The notes under the pieces are model-generated. The model did not search any database and was not told the origin of the DNA. It worked only from the letters and a program-made list of their open reading frames with translations. From positions 42,440,002 through 42,504,001 of the forward strand of contig NC_084831.1 in the NCBI RefSeq assembly GCF_033115175.1: a DNA stretch of 64,000 nucleotides. Direction: 5' to 3'. The stretch is from Lepus europaeus. Taxonomy: Eukaryota > Chordata > Mammalia > Lagomorpha > Leporidae. Position 1 is the stretch's first letter. Each line of letters starts with the position of its first letter. The translations under genes were made by a program, and so were the position numbers. Positions 22,490 to 33,248 of this stretch are shown here, piece after piece.

Positions 22490-22610
22490 ATAAATTTTAT
22501 TTATTTACAAAATAAATATATAAATAAAAGTATATAAATATATATTTATAGAGTATATTTATAAATGTATTTATGTATAAATGAACATAAAATATATAAA
22601 TTTTTAATCC
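22490..22610. repeat. AT-rich low-complexity tract
   Basis: About 120 bases almost entirely A/T with repeated AAATATATA/TTTATA words. Confidence 0.85.
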
Positions 22611-22782
22611 ACCAATAATATTTTCCTACCTATTTGACAATATAAAATTAACCTCAATATGTGGCAAACTGTTCACTGCATGAAAATAGCTATTTTTCCA
22701 CATATGAACAACTGTACACAGCAGTGTCACTGATCTGAAAAGAAAAACTTACTAGGATTTGTTATGATCAAATAATCAATCA

Positions 22783-23092
22783 GTTTGGGAGGCAGGTGAT
22801 TGGTTTAGACATTATTTGGGATGCCCTGCTTCCTATCAGAGTACCTAGGTACAAGTCCTGGCTCTGCTTTCAATCCAGCTTCCTGTTCCTTGGGAGACAA
22901 CAGGTGACAGCTAAAGTATTTGGGTCCCTGCCATACACATGGGAAACTCTTACTGAACTCCTGGTTCCGGGCTGCGGCCTGGTCCAGCCCTGGCTAATGG
23001 AGGCGTTTGGGGAAGTGAACCAGCATATGGAAGTTACCTTTTTCTCTCTCTCTGCCTTTCAAAAAAATAAGTAAAAATTCTTTAAAAAAATA
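22783..23092 (+). repeat. CSINE, older subfamily
   Basis: Diverged head (GGGAGGCAGGTGATTGG); body with CATACACATGGGAAACTC; tail CTGCCTTTCAAAAAAATAAG. Confidence 0.8.
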
Positions 23093-24312
23093 ATCATTTT
23101 AATTTCCAAACCAAAATTCCTGTTTTTTCAGAAAACTACTTTGCGAGTAAGTACAAGAATCCTAAATTTACTGTCCTGTGGCTAATACAGGGTTAACTTA
23201 AGTAAGCATAATAATTGTGCCAAATACTATGAGAGAAAGCAGCTACAAGTTATTGAAGGAAAAAATTTGGTGACACCAAAACAAAGTTACAATTACCTTA
23301 AACCTTTCATTGAGATAAAATATTCTTTTTGTTGTTGTCCAAAGCCTTCCCCATCAGAACACAACTATTTTAGAACAGGACAAAATACAGTCCTATTTCA
23401 CAACAAATAAAAGATTGAACTGGAGAATGAAAAACAAAAACAAAACGATTTAGGAAGACAAAAACCTCAGGACAAGCCTAAACCTACAAAACACCTAATT
23501 TTGTGACCAAGTTTTAAGAATCTTCCTGAGTTTGGAAGTTACAGTACAACCAATATGTACATATGTGCATATTCTTAATATATGAGCTACCACTAGATAA
23601 CCAAAGGAGCAAACTCTGAAAATAGTCATCAGAACATTAAAATGTAAAAAGTAAGGGACTTTTAAAAGGGGCTAAAGGTGTATGGCAACAAAAATCTCAG
23701 TAAGGAAAACTCACTCTGCTAGTGTTAGACCATAGACCTCATGTAAAGACAGTGTTAAAGAATTAAGAGACTGCCTGTACTTGACGGTAGCTTCTAAGTT
23801 AATGCCAAAATGGTTTAAAATATCTCACCAAAATATCTTCTTGGCCAAACACCAAAATGCAAAAGTAGGGTTCATAGGGTATTAGTTCTAACTCTGAGTC
23901 TTATGACGAATACAGCTCTATTTTCAAAGGGCCTCCCTAAAATACGTGGATGCCAGTGTCACTGTCGCTGGGTTCAGCAAATCAATAACCTTTACTTATC
24001 CTTTAAGTTCCTTAAGAAACTACACCAAGCAAGCAACTCAAGTGTGTAGAGGGGAATCTGCGAATCTGAACCGGTAGTTTATTAAGCTTGCGAATTCATA
24101 GCAGACACACTCTAGAATATATAGTCTATCTGCCTCTTCCTTAACTTCTTATTACCCACCAAAGATTCCAATAAGGCATTCAAGTCTCAAATGTTTTTCC
24201 TCTTAGAAGAGGACCACAATGCCCTGCCTACCCTCACCACTCCCCATCATTCTATTCTTTTACTCTTTTAATACAATACACCACGCCCATAACACCACAC
24301 GCTCCACACACA

Positions 24313-24313
<1 letters not shown>

Positions 24314-24346
<33 letters not shown>
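24314..24346. repeat. (CA)n microsatellite
   Basis: An uninterrupted AC tract of about 16 units within FAF1 intron 1, about 390 bases past the exon 1 donor. The surrounding 24280-24560 is unusually C/A-rich. Confidence 0.95.
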
Positions 24347-24349
<3 letters not shown>

Positions 24350-24573
24350 ATACTCGCCTCACGGAACAACGAACTGAAAACACCCCATATTTAATGGCTC
24401 CACACTTAATAGCCCCAAAGTCTACACCTTCCCCATATAATACAGAAAACACTCCACACATCCAGTTACCCAAAAATCGTAAGACTCCCCTCACCTCAAA
24501 AATGCCATTCAACCTGTACTGAACAAATTTCACCACAACACAGCCTAAGAATTATATGCTTCCCTACGGCTCA

Positions 24574-24597
24574 CAACACACACACACACACACACAC
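24574..24597. repeat. (CA)n microsatellite
   Basis: A second AC tract of about 12 units, about 135 bases into FAF1 intron 1. Confidence 0.95.
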
Positions 24598-24731
24598 CCC
24601 AAGCCACAGGCGTAGAAAAGCCTAACCACAACACCGCAGCGTTCAAACAAACGCTGGGAAGAGGCCTCCCTTCTGGCACCAGGAACCCACGAGGCTGGAG
24701 GTGGAAGGAGAACACAGGGAAGATACTTCAC

Positions 24732-24776
24732 CTGAAAATCCGCCAGGATCATCTCCCGGTCCATGTTGGACGCCAT
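24732..24776 (-). CDS. FAF1: FAF1 coding exon 1 (first 15 codons)
   Basis: Encodes MASNMDREMILADFQ, the amino terminus I know for Fas-associated factor 1, followed by a CAG|GTGAAGT splice donor at 24731-24730; the exon ends in phase 0. FAF1 is an adaptor that binds polyubiquitin through an N-terminal UBA domain and p97/VCP through a C-terminal UBX domain, acting in protein degradation, death-receptor signalling and NF-kB control. Only the residues leading into UBA are here; the rest lies left of the window. The start at 24774-24776 sits in GCCGCC-ATG-G, a strong Kozak context. A second in-frame ATG is codon 5, which could be a weaker alternative start. The frame stays open upstream, but I find no upstream in-frame ATG. 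The exon is embedded in a CpG island, typical of a housekeeping gene. Confidence 0.93.
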
Positions 24777-24850
24777 GGCGGCCGCCGAGTTCCGCCGCTC
24801 CTGGAGCGAGGCGCGCACCTGGGAGGAAGACGGCGCCTCCTGCGGCCGTC

Positions 24851-24872
24851 GCCGCCGCCGCCGCCGCCGCCG
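24851..24872. repeat. (GCC)7 triplet repeat in the FAF1 leader
   Basis: Seven uninterrupted GCC units (CGG-type on the FAF1 strand) about 75 bases upstream of the FAF1 start codon, probably within the 5' UTR. Confidence 0.9.
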
Positions 24873-25272
24873 GGCGCCGAGGGGCTGGCGGGCGAGCCGG
24901 CGGGAGGGCCGGCGGGCCGGCGGGCGGGGCAGCTCGGGAGGCGCTAGGTACTCATGCACTCGGTAACCTTCAGGCGCCCCGGCCGCCCGCCCGCGCCCCG
25001 CACAGCCTGTGCCGCAGCCGCCCCGACAGGGAGGTTGGTCTGGATGCGAGACTGGTCTTACTGTCGCCGGCCAGGATGAAAGCTGGTGGCGACAGCGCGC
25101 ACCCGGCTCCTTTCAACCGCGGCGAGACCGGCGGGGGCGGGGAAACCGAGAGAACGAGCAGGCGGGCGGACGCCACGGCCGCCTCCGCCTCCTCCGCTTC
25201 CTCCCTGGCCGCCGCCTCCGCCCCTGGTTGGCTAGCACCAGGGCTGTCGCACATTTTGCCTGTCATCGAGGT

Positions 25273-25291
25273 CGCAAAGCACCGCTTTGCG
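25273..25291. promoter_or_regulatory. 8-bp inverted repeat, 3-bp loop
   Basis: CGCAAAGC-ACC-GCTTTGCG is a perfect palindrome with a 3-base spacer, four bases from the CACGTG site, in the upstream part of the FAF1 island. It could be a dimeric factor site. I do not recognise the binding family. Confidence 0.55.
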
Positions 25292-25294
25292 GCT

Positions 25295-25304
25295 GTCACG
25301 TGAC
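25295..25304. promoter_or_regulatory. palindromic E-box GTCACGTGAC
   Basis: A perfect 10-bp palindrome with a CACGTG core, the preferred site of USF/MITF/TFE/MYC-type bHLH-ZIP factors. The island position favours function, but occupancy is inferred. Confidence 0.6.
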
Positions 25305-25470
25305 TGCCCTCCTGTCAAGCGCCGGGCGCGCGACGAAGCGGGCGGGGATCCGTGCAGATGCCAACCTGTAACTGCGGGAGTTGGAGACCCGCAACAGGTT
25401 ATTCCAGTTTGGATTTCAGCAGAAGGTCTGAGAGTACCGCCTCCCCCTGGCTGGGGCGGGAATCGGATTC

Positions 25471-25761
25471 TGCGACGCTCGTGGTTAGTCAACACACAGA
25501 CATCCAGCTTCAAACCAGCTCAATACACTCTCATAACCGAACAAACAGCATTTAAGAAATGTACCTTTTCTCTAACAGTTTCCCCAAAACACAATCTCAT
25601 ATGCAGTCTCTATGCTCCATCTCATTGTTAAAACCCGCGTACATACAGCCACACCCAACCCCAGGCCCCTGACGCCTGCATCCTTAGCCTCATAACAGAC
25701 TTAACAGCACGCCTGTGGGAGACGTGGAAGCTGAGAAAGGTGAGAATCTCCGGGCTAAGAA
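25471..25761. other. intergenic, nothing recognised
   Basis: Sequence of moderate GC content between the FAF1 island and the first intergenic SINE, with no repeat or gene I can name. Confidence 0.6.
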
Positions 25762-25770
25762 GAGCATTTT

Positions 25771-25990
25771 TTTAAACATAAATTTATTTATTTATTTATT
25801 TTTATTTGAAAGGCAAAGGGACAGAGAGAAAAAATGTTCTATCTGCTGGTTACTCTTCAAAAGGCCATAATAGCCAGGTCTGGACCAGGCCAAAGCCAGG
25901 ATCCAGGAATTCCCTCGGATCTCCCATGTGAGTGACAGGTGCCCAAGCACTTGGGCCATCTTTCACTGCCTTCCCAGGTACATTAAGATT
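25771..25990 (-). repeat. CSINE, 5'-truncated
   Basis: TTTATTTATTTATTTTTATTTG start; the body stops at CCCAGGTACATTAAGATT without the head. TSD GAGCATTTT at 25762-25770 and 25991-25999, so truncation happened at insertion. Confidence 0.88.
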
Positions 25991-26123
25991 GAGCATTTTA
26001 AATTAGTAGTTATCAGAAATAAAAACCTTTGTTTGCTGCAGTGATAACATCAATTTTTTTAGAGTTGAGACATCTTTCAAATGGGAAAACTTGAGTCCAG
26101 CTTTGTATATCGATCTGTTAAAA

Positions 26124-26441
26124 GCCGGCGCCGCAGCTCGCTTGGATAATCCTCTCCCTGCGGCGCCGGCACCCCAGGTTCTAGTCCCGGTTGGGGCGCC
26201 GGATTCTATCTCGGTTGCCCCTCTTCCAGTCCAGCTCTCTGCTGTGGCCCAGGAGGACAGTGGAGGATGGCCCAGGTGCTTGGGCCCTGCGCCCTCATGG
26301 GCGACCGGGGGTTGTGGGGGCCGCGCACCTGTCTCCTGGCTCCTGGCTTCGGATCAGCACAGTGTGGCGGCCATTTGGGGGGTGGACCAGAAGAGGGAAG
26401 ACCTTTCTCTCTGTCTCTCTCACTGTCTAACTCTGCCTGTC

Positions 26442-26455
<14 letters not shown>
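26124..26455 (+). repeat. CSINE, GC-rich subfamily
   Basis: Head GCCGGCGCCGCAGCTCGC, B-box-like GGTTCTAGTCCCGG, tail CTGCCTGTC plus A18. Confidence 0.92.
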
Positions 26456-26474
<19 letters not shown>

Positions 26475-26477
26475 TAC
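26456..26477. repeat. (TA)n microsatellite on a SINE tail
   Basis: An alternating TA tract directly following the poly-A of the young SINE, probably grown from it. Confidence 0.9.
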
Positions 26478-26484
26478 ATGGTAG

Positions 26485-26800
26485 AGGGGCCAATGTTGTG
26501 GCATAACAGGTAAAGCTACTACTGCATTGCCAGCATCCCATATGGTCACAGTTTTGTGTCCTGACTGCTCCACTTCGGATCCAACTCCCTACTAATGCAC
26601 CTCGGTAAGTAGTGGAGGATGGTCCAAATCCTTAGGCCCCTACACCCACATGGGAGGTCCAGAAGAAGCTCCTGGCTCTAGCTTTGGCCTGGTCCTGCCC
26701 CGGTTGTTGTGCCCATTTGGGGAGTGAACCAGTGGATGGAAGAGTTTCTGTCTCTCTCTCACTGTAACTCTTTCAAATAAATAAATAAATTTTTTTAAAA
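26485..26800 (+). repeat. CSINE
   Basis: Head GGGGCCAATGTTGTGGCATAA; tail CTTTCAAATAAATAAATAAAT. Confidence 0.9.
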
Positions 26801-27196
26801 ATCATTGATCATATACAGTAACATGTGATCACTTGCAATTGTCATACCGGCTAGAGGGAGATAACAGTAGAATATGCTCAACCTTGACTTGGAAAAATAT
26901 CAGCTTCTAGTTTGTAATTCGGGGCATTTACTTGCTTTGGAAAGGATATAAAAGCCTGAGAATGTTAAGTAAGATTGCTGATTTTAGGCTATAGAGCTAA
27001 AATAGAAACTAGTGAAATCATCATATAGAAGCAAGGTCAAGGTTTCTTAAACTGGGTATGTATTCATGAAAAGTCTGAGTTAAGTGTTCATTTTTCCCTG
27101 AACATAAAGAAATACACTCTGTTGTCTTAATGTCTAGGTTTATTTTTTGTCTTTATGCTCCCTTTCTATAAAGGCACTGGTCAGTAGGTTCCTGGT
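26801..27196. other. intergenic, nothing recognised
   Basis: AT-rich sequence between SINEs with no recognisable element. 27560-27950 is similar. Confidence 0.55.
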
Positions 27197-27496
27197 CATT
27201 GTTTGCTCATTTATTTTTGAGAGGCAGAGACAGAGCTCTTATCCATTGGTTCACTTCCCAAATGCCCACAATGGCCAGTGCTGGGCCTGGCCAAAGCCAG
27301 AAGCTGAGAACCAAAATTAGGTCTCCCATTGGGTGGCAGGGACCTAACTACTTGAGCCATCACCTGCTGTCTCCCAGGGTGCACATTATCAGGAAGCTGG
27401 AATCAGGAGTGGAACCAGGACTCAAATCCAGGCACTCTCATTATGGGATTGCAGTTATTCCAGGCAGTGTCTTAATGCTAAACCAAATACCTGCCC
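27197..27496 (-). repeat. CSINE, older
   Basis: TTGCTCATTTATTTTTGAGAGGC start; GTCTCCCATTGGGTGGCAGGG core; head end AATACCTGCCC. Confidence 0.85.
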
Positions 27497-27965
27497 TTTT
27501 GTGTATTTTCTTCAGTGAAATTAGTCCCGCCTATAATTCTTATGTGATAATCTGTGTCTAGATCAGAATTAACTAAATGAGGAATAGAGGCTTCCATAGT
27601 CAGCTATATGAATTGATCTGCCATCCCTAAGGAGAAATTCCAAAATTGGGCATAAATATAAATCATGAGAAGAAACAATGCCAACAATGTAAATGTGGCA
27701 GTTCACTTGCCCCATTCATATAAATCACCCTCAGTACAAAGCAGGTGAATAACTTTCTGGTTACATGGCCAAAATAAATACAGCCCTGAAAAGTTGAGGC
27801 CAACCCTTTGCTTGACATGTGTGTACCTCAGAAACCATTCCAATCCTGTGCCACTCCCTTTTTCCCTCCCTCCTCTCCATCTGGAAATTAAAACGATATA
27901 GTGACATATAAAGATGGGAAGAGTGCATTTAAGCAGATAAGTTTTAGTACTGCTATAGGAACTTT

Positions 27966-28016
27966 TTTAAAAAAGATTTATTTATTTATTTATTTATTTA
28001 TTTATTTGAAAGGCAG

Positions 28017-28064
<48 letters not shown>

Positions 28065-28324
28065 TTTCCATCCACTGGTTCATTCCCCAGATGGCTGCAA
28101 CAGCCAGAGCTGTCCAGACTGATCAGAAGCCAGGAGCCTGGAGCTTCTTGCGGGTCTCCAAATGGGGTATAGGGGCCCAAGCACTTGAGCCATCTTCTAC
28201 TGCTTTCCCAAGCCATAGCAGAGAGATGGATCAGAAGTGGAGTTGGAACTTGAACTGGCACCCATATGGGAAGATGGCCCTGAGGGCAGCAGCTTTACCC
28301 ACTTTACCACAACGCAGGACCCTT
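27966..28324 (-). repeat. CSINE with (TTTA)n and (GA)n
   Basis: TTTA repeats at 27979-28008 and (GA)n at 28023-28061. TSD CTATAGGAACTT at 27953-27964, and CTATGGGAACTT at 28325-28336. Confidence 0.92.
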
Positions 28325-28482
28325 CTATGGGAACTTGAACAAGTTAAGTCCGTCTGGCTTCAGCTTCTGACAGGATTATTTTATGTGATAACTGAGAAAA
28401 CAATCATGAAACTGCACAAAAAGCATAACATTTCATAAAATAAAAGAGGTAACAGGGTAAGTGGAAAGTACTGGTTTTTTTC

Positions 28483-28655
28483 AGATTTTTATTTTATTTA
28501 TTTGGTTGACAGAAGGGAGAGGAGGAAAGGAGGAGAGGAGAAGGGAAGAGAGAGATGGAGGGTGAGGGGAGAAGGGAGAGAGAGGGAGAGGAAGAGGAAA
28601 TCTTCCATCCACTGGTTCACTCCCTGAATGGCTGCACAGCCAGGGCTTGGCCAAC
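28483..28655 (-). repeat. CSINE fragment with purine-rich expansion
   Basis: TTTTATTTTATTTATTTGG start, then about 85 bases of G/A-only sequence (28513-28600), then TCTTCCATCCACTGGTTCAC. It stops after GCCAGGGCTTGGCC; the head half is absent. Confidence 0.75.
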
Positions 28656-28827
28656 CTGAAGCTATTTCATAAAAGCATAGATTTCATAGTCAGCATTCCT
28701 GCATTTGACTTGACTCTACCCCTTGATAAAAGCTCTCTGAGTTTGTTTTAGCTTTTTTTTTTTCCCCTAGAGGTTTTGTTTTGTTTTGTTTTGCCCCTAG
28801 AATGGAGTTTTAAAAATCTTACCTAAT

Positions 28828-29170
28828 GGCCGGCACCGCGGCTCACTAGGCTAATCCTCCACCTTGCGGCGCCGGCACACAGGGTTCTAGTCCCAGTCGG
28901 GGCACCAGATTCTGTCCCGGTTGCCCCTCTTCCAGGCCAGCTCTCTGCTGTGGCCAGGGAGTGCAGTGGAGGATGGCCCAAGTGCTTGGGCCCTGCACCC
29001 GCATGGGAGACCAGGATAAGCACCTGGCTCCTGCCTTTGGATCAACACGGTGTGCCGGCCGCAGCATGCTGTCCACGGCGGCCATTGGAGGGTGAACCAA
29101 CGGCAAAAGGAGACCTTTCTCTCTGTCTCTCTCTCTCTCACTGTCCACTCTGCCTGTCCAAAAAAAAAAA
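28828..29170 (+). repeat. CSINE, GC-rich subfamily
   Basis: Head GGCCGGCACCGCGGCTCAC, tail CTGCCTGTCC plus A12. The imperfect TSD AATC(A)TTACCTAATG ends at 28827 and recurs to 29184. Confidence 0.92.
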
Positions 29171-29339
29171 ATCATTACCTAATGATTTGCAATGTTGAGT
29201 GAACAATGCTTGTGAAAACTCATAAACTTTAAAATCCAAACATATTAGTCATTATTTCTCTGTATACCAATTACTAACTGCTTTTCTCAGGGCCACTCCT
29301 TTCATAAAGCTTAAGCCATCCAGAAGTTTTCTAGTTTCA

Positions 29340-29581
29340 GAGCCAGAATTGTGGTACCTCAGATTGAGCTGCTGCCTGCAATGCTAGCATCCCATATTTC
29401 CAATACCAGCTCCCTGCTAATTCACCTGGGAAAGCAGTGGAAAATGGCCCAAGTGCTTGGGCCCTTGAACCCACGTGAAAGACCCTGATGGAGTTCCAGA
29501 CTCCTGGCTTTGGCCTGGCCAGGGTTAGCCCAACCTTGGCCATTGTAGCCACTTGGGGAGTGAACCAGTGTATAGAAGATC

Positions 29582-29620
<39 letters not shown>

Positions 29621-29682
29621 CTTCTTGCTCCTCCCCTCTGTCACTCTGCCTTTCAAATAGATAAATCTTTTATTAAAAATAA
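29340..29682 (+). repeat. CSINE with (TC)n
   Basis: Head AGAGCCAGAATTGTGGTAC; (TC)n at 29585-29619; tail CCTTTCAAATAGATAAATC. Confidence 0.88.
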
Positions 29683-29847
29683 TTTTTCTACTTTCTATTA
29701 ACTGATTTTACTATCTTTCCAACATAATTTAGTGCTACAATAAGTTCTGTTAACTTTTATCTCTGATTGTTTCATCTGTGTATATTTTATCTCTCCCCGA
29801 AGGATGAAAGTTCCTTGAGAGTATAAGTGATTCCATCTCATGTGGGT

Positions 29848-30169
29848 TTGTTTTTAAAGATTTATTTATTTATTTTGAAAGTCAGAGTTACAGAGAAAGA
29901 AGGAGAGAAAGAGAGAACTCTTTAATCCGCTGATTTATTCCCCAGATGGCCACAACAGCCAGCACTGGGCCAGTCTAAAGCCAGGAGCCAGGAGCTTTAT
30001 CCAGGTCTCCCACATGTGTGGTAGGGGCCCAAACACTTGGGCCATCTTCCACTGCTTTTCCCAGGCCAGCTGGATTAGACGTGAAGCAGCCTGGACAGGA
30101 ACTAAAACACATATGTGACGCCAGTGTTGCCGGTGGCAGCTTTACAGGCTGTGCCACAATGCTGGCCCC
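29848..30169 (-). repeat. CSINE
   Basis: TTTTTAAAGATTTATTTATTT start; head end CAATGCTGGCCCC. Flanking CATCTCATGTG / CATCTTGTG duplication. Confidence 0.88.
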
Positions 30170-30269
30170 CATCTTGTGTTTTTTTATATTCACAATAATC
30201 CATATGTAGCAAAGTCTTAAATACATAATCTATAGTCAATAATTTTGAATTTATTTTTATTTTGTATAT

Positions 30270-30405
30270 TTTATGTATAGGTACATTACATACCTTATTT
30301 AATCTTCAAAGCAATCACTTTACAGAATAAAAAGCTGTTCTTGGAGGTTAAGAATTGCTCAAAGTCATGCTACAAAGTGACAGACCTAAGTCAAAACCAG
30401 TACTA
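30270..30405 (+). repeat. MIR-like fragment
   Basis: ATTTAATCTTCAAAGCAATC, then GAGGTTAAGAATTGCTCAAAG, resemble the MIR 3' half. Confidence 0.6.
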
Positions 30406-30407
30406 GA

Positions 30408-30685
30408 GGCTGGCATTTTGGCGCAGTGGTTAAGCTGTAGCCTGCAATGACAGCATCCCATATGAACATCCTATATGAACTCTCCAACATTGGTTCGAGT
30501 CTCAGCTGCTCCATTTCTGATCCATCTCCCAGTTAGTGTACCTGAGAAAGCAATGGAAGGTGGCCAAAGTGTGTGGACCCTTGCACTCATGTGGGAGACC
30601 CAGATGAAGTTCCAAGCTCCTGGCTTTGGCCTGGCCCAGCTACAGCCTTTGTAGCCATTTGGGGAGTGAACCAGTGGATGGAAGC

Positions 30686-30746
<61 letters not shown>

Positions 30747-30772
30747 AATAAATAAAATAAAAGTATTTAAAA
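30408..30772 (+). repeat. CSINE with long (CT)n
   Basis: Head GAGGCTGGCATTTTGGCGC, with a small local duplication of CATCC(C/T)ATATGAAC near 30457-30480; (CT)n at 30690-30747; tail TAATAAATAAAATAAAAG. Confidence 0.88.
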
Positions 30773-31257
30773 AAATACTCTCTTTCCACTTACCCTGTTA
30801 CCTCCCTACAACTCACCCTTCAGGCTGCTAACTATATACAGTTCCTGAAGAAACTTTGTTCCCTATGACCTAACTACTCATTTTGTATATCTATCCATTA
30901 CCCAAAGTCATTGTCAACTATAGAGAAATGAAGGAGAGGAAAATAAATATTGAATTAGGAGGGGGGAAATCTACTTATTTTTCTTATCTCCATGATTCCT
31001 TCCTTAAGAGAAACAAATTCATTTGAGTATTACAAACTAAGAGAATAAAAACGTAGAGAAAATCTCTATCCATAAACATGAGCATCAAAAAAATCATTTA
31101 AACCTATCTGTTCTCATAGATGGTCCTCTGTAACAATTCATGGAGTTTAGCCTAATTCAAATATATTTCTAAAATCTCCATGTTCTTTGGTCTTCCTTCA
31201 GTTTTTAAGAGAAACATCATTTAATCTTTTTTCCCAATATAAATAATAAGGTATACT
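30773..31257. other. intergenic, nothing recognised
   Basis: AT-rich sequence with no element I can name. Confidence 0.5.
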
Positions 31258-32095
31258 TGTACTTTATTAAAGTTTTATTTGTAATTATTTGTTTACAGAA
31301 TACCAGAAAAGATACATAATATTCCTATATGCTTTTTATCCATCTCCTTCTAATGTTATCACTTTACAAAGCATGGTACATCTATCAAAACTAAGAAATT
31401 AACATTGTTACAGTGCTACTAAATAAATTCCAGAGGGGCAGGCACTGTGGCACAGTGGGTTAAGCCATCTCTTGCGATGCCCATATCCTGTATCAAAGTG
31501 CCTTGTTCAAGTCCCAGCTATTTCCCTTCCAATCCAGCTTCTTATGCATTAGAAGGCAGCATATCATGCAAGTACTTGAGTCCCTGCTACCCACGTAGAA
31601 GATCCAGATGAAGTCCCTGGCTCCTAGCTTCAGTCTGGCCCACAACTGGTTGTTCTGGGCATTTGGGGAATGAACCAGTGGATAGAGGATCTCTCCCCCT
31701 ACCCCATCACTATGCCTTTCAAATAAATAAATATTTCAAATAAATAAATTGTATAGACTGTATTTTTTACACTAACGTGCTTTTCCTGTTCCAAGGCCCA
31801 ATTCAGAATACCACATTCCATTTAGATGTCATGTCTCTATAGCCTATCTGTGACAGTTTCTTACACTTGACATTTTTGAAGAATAATTAGGAGCTTTATA
31901 AAATATCTCTCATTTTTGGCTTTACCTAATGTTTTCTCAGAACGGATTTAGGAATTTTGGTGACAAATATCATAGAAGTGATACATCCTTCTCATTACAT
32001 CATATCAGGACCATGTATTATCCATATTACTTATTACTGGTAGTATTAACCTTGCTCCTTTGGTTAAGATAATCAAGTTTTCTTTAAAAATAAAA
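31258..32095 (-). mobile_element. ancient L1M 3' UTR (antisense), split by a CSINE
   Basis: The segments AAGAAATTAACATTGTTACAG, CCACATTCCATTTAGATGTC and CATCATATCAGGACCATG are in the order of a mid-age L1M (ME/MC-like) 3' UTR read from the minus strand. A SINE interrupts it at 31434-31750. Confidence 0.65.
31434..31750 (+). repeat. CSINE inside L1M
   Basis: Head GGGGCAGGCACTGTGGCACAG; tail CTTTCAAATAAATAAATATTTC with a repeated CAAATAAATAAAT. Confidence 0.88.
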
Positions 32096-32109
32096 AACAC
32101 AATACTTTT

Positions 32110-32458
32110 TGGGGCTGAAGTTGTGGTATTGTGGGTAAAGCTGCTGACTGCCACACCAGCATCCCATATGGATGCCAGTTGGAGTCCTGGCTGCTCCACT
32201 TCCCATCCAGCTTCCTGCTAATGCACCTTGGGAAGCAGCTAAAGATGGCCCAAGTCCTTGGGGCTCTGCACCCATATGGAAGACCTGGAAAGAAGCTCCC
32301 AGATCCTGGCTTTGGCCTGACCCAACCCAGTCATTGTGACCATTTGGGGAGTGAACCAGTAAATGGAAGACATCTCTCTCTCTCTCTCTCTCTCCCTCTC
32401 TCTCTCTCTCTTTCTCTTTCTCTCCTTCTATCTTTTTCAAATAAATAAATATTTTTTA
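32110..32458 (+). repeat. CSINE with (CT)n
   Basis: Head GGGGCTGAAGTTGTGGTATTG; CT-rich tract at 32371-32425; tail TTCAAATAAATAAAT. Confidence 0.9.
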
Positions 32459-32591
32459 AAAAAAGAACTTCTTAAAATTCATGAGAGAATACTAATTCTA
32501 CTACAGTTAGATCCATGCTAAGTAATCAAATATGTCTTTCATCTAATGATTTATTGTTGTTTAGATGTCTAGAGGCTAATCCTGCACTCTT

Positions 32592-32921
32592 TTTTTTTTT
32601 TAAACAGGCAGAATGGATAGTGAGAGAGAGAGAGACAGAGAGAAAGGTCTTCCTTTTTGCTGTTGGTTCACCCTCCGATGGCCACTGCAGCCGGCGCATC
32701 GTGCTGATCCGAAGCCAGGAGCCAGGTGCTTCTCCTGGTCTCCCATGCGGGTACAGTGCCCAAGGACCTGGGCTATCCTCCACTGCCTTCCCAGGCCATA
32801 GCAGAGAGCTGGCCTGGAAGAGAGGCAACCGGGATAGAATCCGGCGCCCCAACTGGGACTAGAACCCGGTGTGCCGGCGCTGCAAGGCGGAGGATTAGCC
32901 TGTTGAGCCACGGCGCCGGCC
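32592..32921 (-). repeat. CSINE, GC-rich subfamily, fresh TSD
   Basis: T run then AACAGGCAGAATGGATAG; head end CACGGCGCCGGCC. Perfect TSD TCCTGCACTCTT at 32580-32591 and 32922-32933. Confidence 0.94.
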
Positions 32922-32949
32922 TCCTGCACTCTTAAGTAATCAAAAAGTC

Positions 32950-33130
32950 ATAAAAATTGTGGACCCAAGATCTGTGTTCAAATTCGCTGTCTACTACTTA
33001 TTGACTTTCCATCTCTATCAACCCTAATTCCCTCACCCAAAAAATGGTGATAATAATCATATTTATATCATGTATATATTTTATAACCATCAACACTATA
33101 CAAATATTAATTGTTGCTATTATGCCCACA
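32950..33130 (+). repeat. MIR-like fragment
   Basis: GTGTTCAAATTCGCTGTC, ACTTATTGACTTTCC and CACCCAAAAAATGGTGATAA follow the MIR consensus order. Confidence 0.6.
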
Positions 33131-33248
33131 GTATGAGTTGCTTAATGGGCTTTTGTTTTTCCATTCTTTCTTTATAAAAGGACTTTCATAAGTGATGTGA
33201 AGACCCATATGAAAACACCTGCTGAATCTCAGAAATACAATGTGAAAG

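Larger units (their letters stand above)
1..24731 (-). other. FAF1: FAF1 intron 1, donor-proximal part (partial)
   Basis: Everything left of the FAF1 exon 1 donor lies in FAF1 intron 1, transcribed right to left and leaving the window at base 1. No further FAF1 exon was seen: the residues expected after the exon 1 peptide are not encoded here. The stretch holds the repeats listed separately. Sub-stretches of more than 300 bases where I recognise nothing are 913-1365, 3480-3960, 5411-6110, 6447-6890, 7616-8199, 13230-13680, 14945-15335, 16655-17535, 18226-18516 and 23093-24300. These are AT-rich, non-coding and probably old unique sequence. Confidence 0.85.
24777..25470 (-). promoter_or_regulatory. 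FAF1: FAF1 5' UTR and CpG-island promoter
   Basis: About 700 bases of very GC- and CpG-rich sequence begin at the FAF1 start codon, with no obvious TATA box. The transcription start cannot be placed from sequence; the leader probably covers part of 24777-25050. The island contains a (GCC)n tract, an 8-bp inverted repeat and a palindromic CACGTG site, listed separately. CpG-island promoters often fire in both directions, but I see no plus-strand gene here. Confidence 0.75.

Noticed and set aside
24564-24959. 131-codon minus-strand frame in phase with FAF1, suggesting an N-terminally extended protein
   Set aside because: The upstream start is GTG and there is no in-frame upstream ATG. The C-terminal part beyond 24732 is intron. 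Only a near-cognate start could use it, and no evidence for that is visible.
24701-25303. 200-codon plus-strand frame in the FAF1 island
   Set aside because: It starts at GTG, is antisense to FAF1 exon 1, and has the composition expected of GCC-rich DNA; no similarity recognised.
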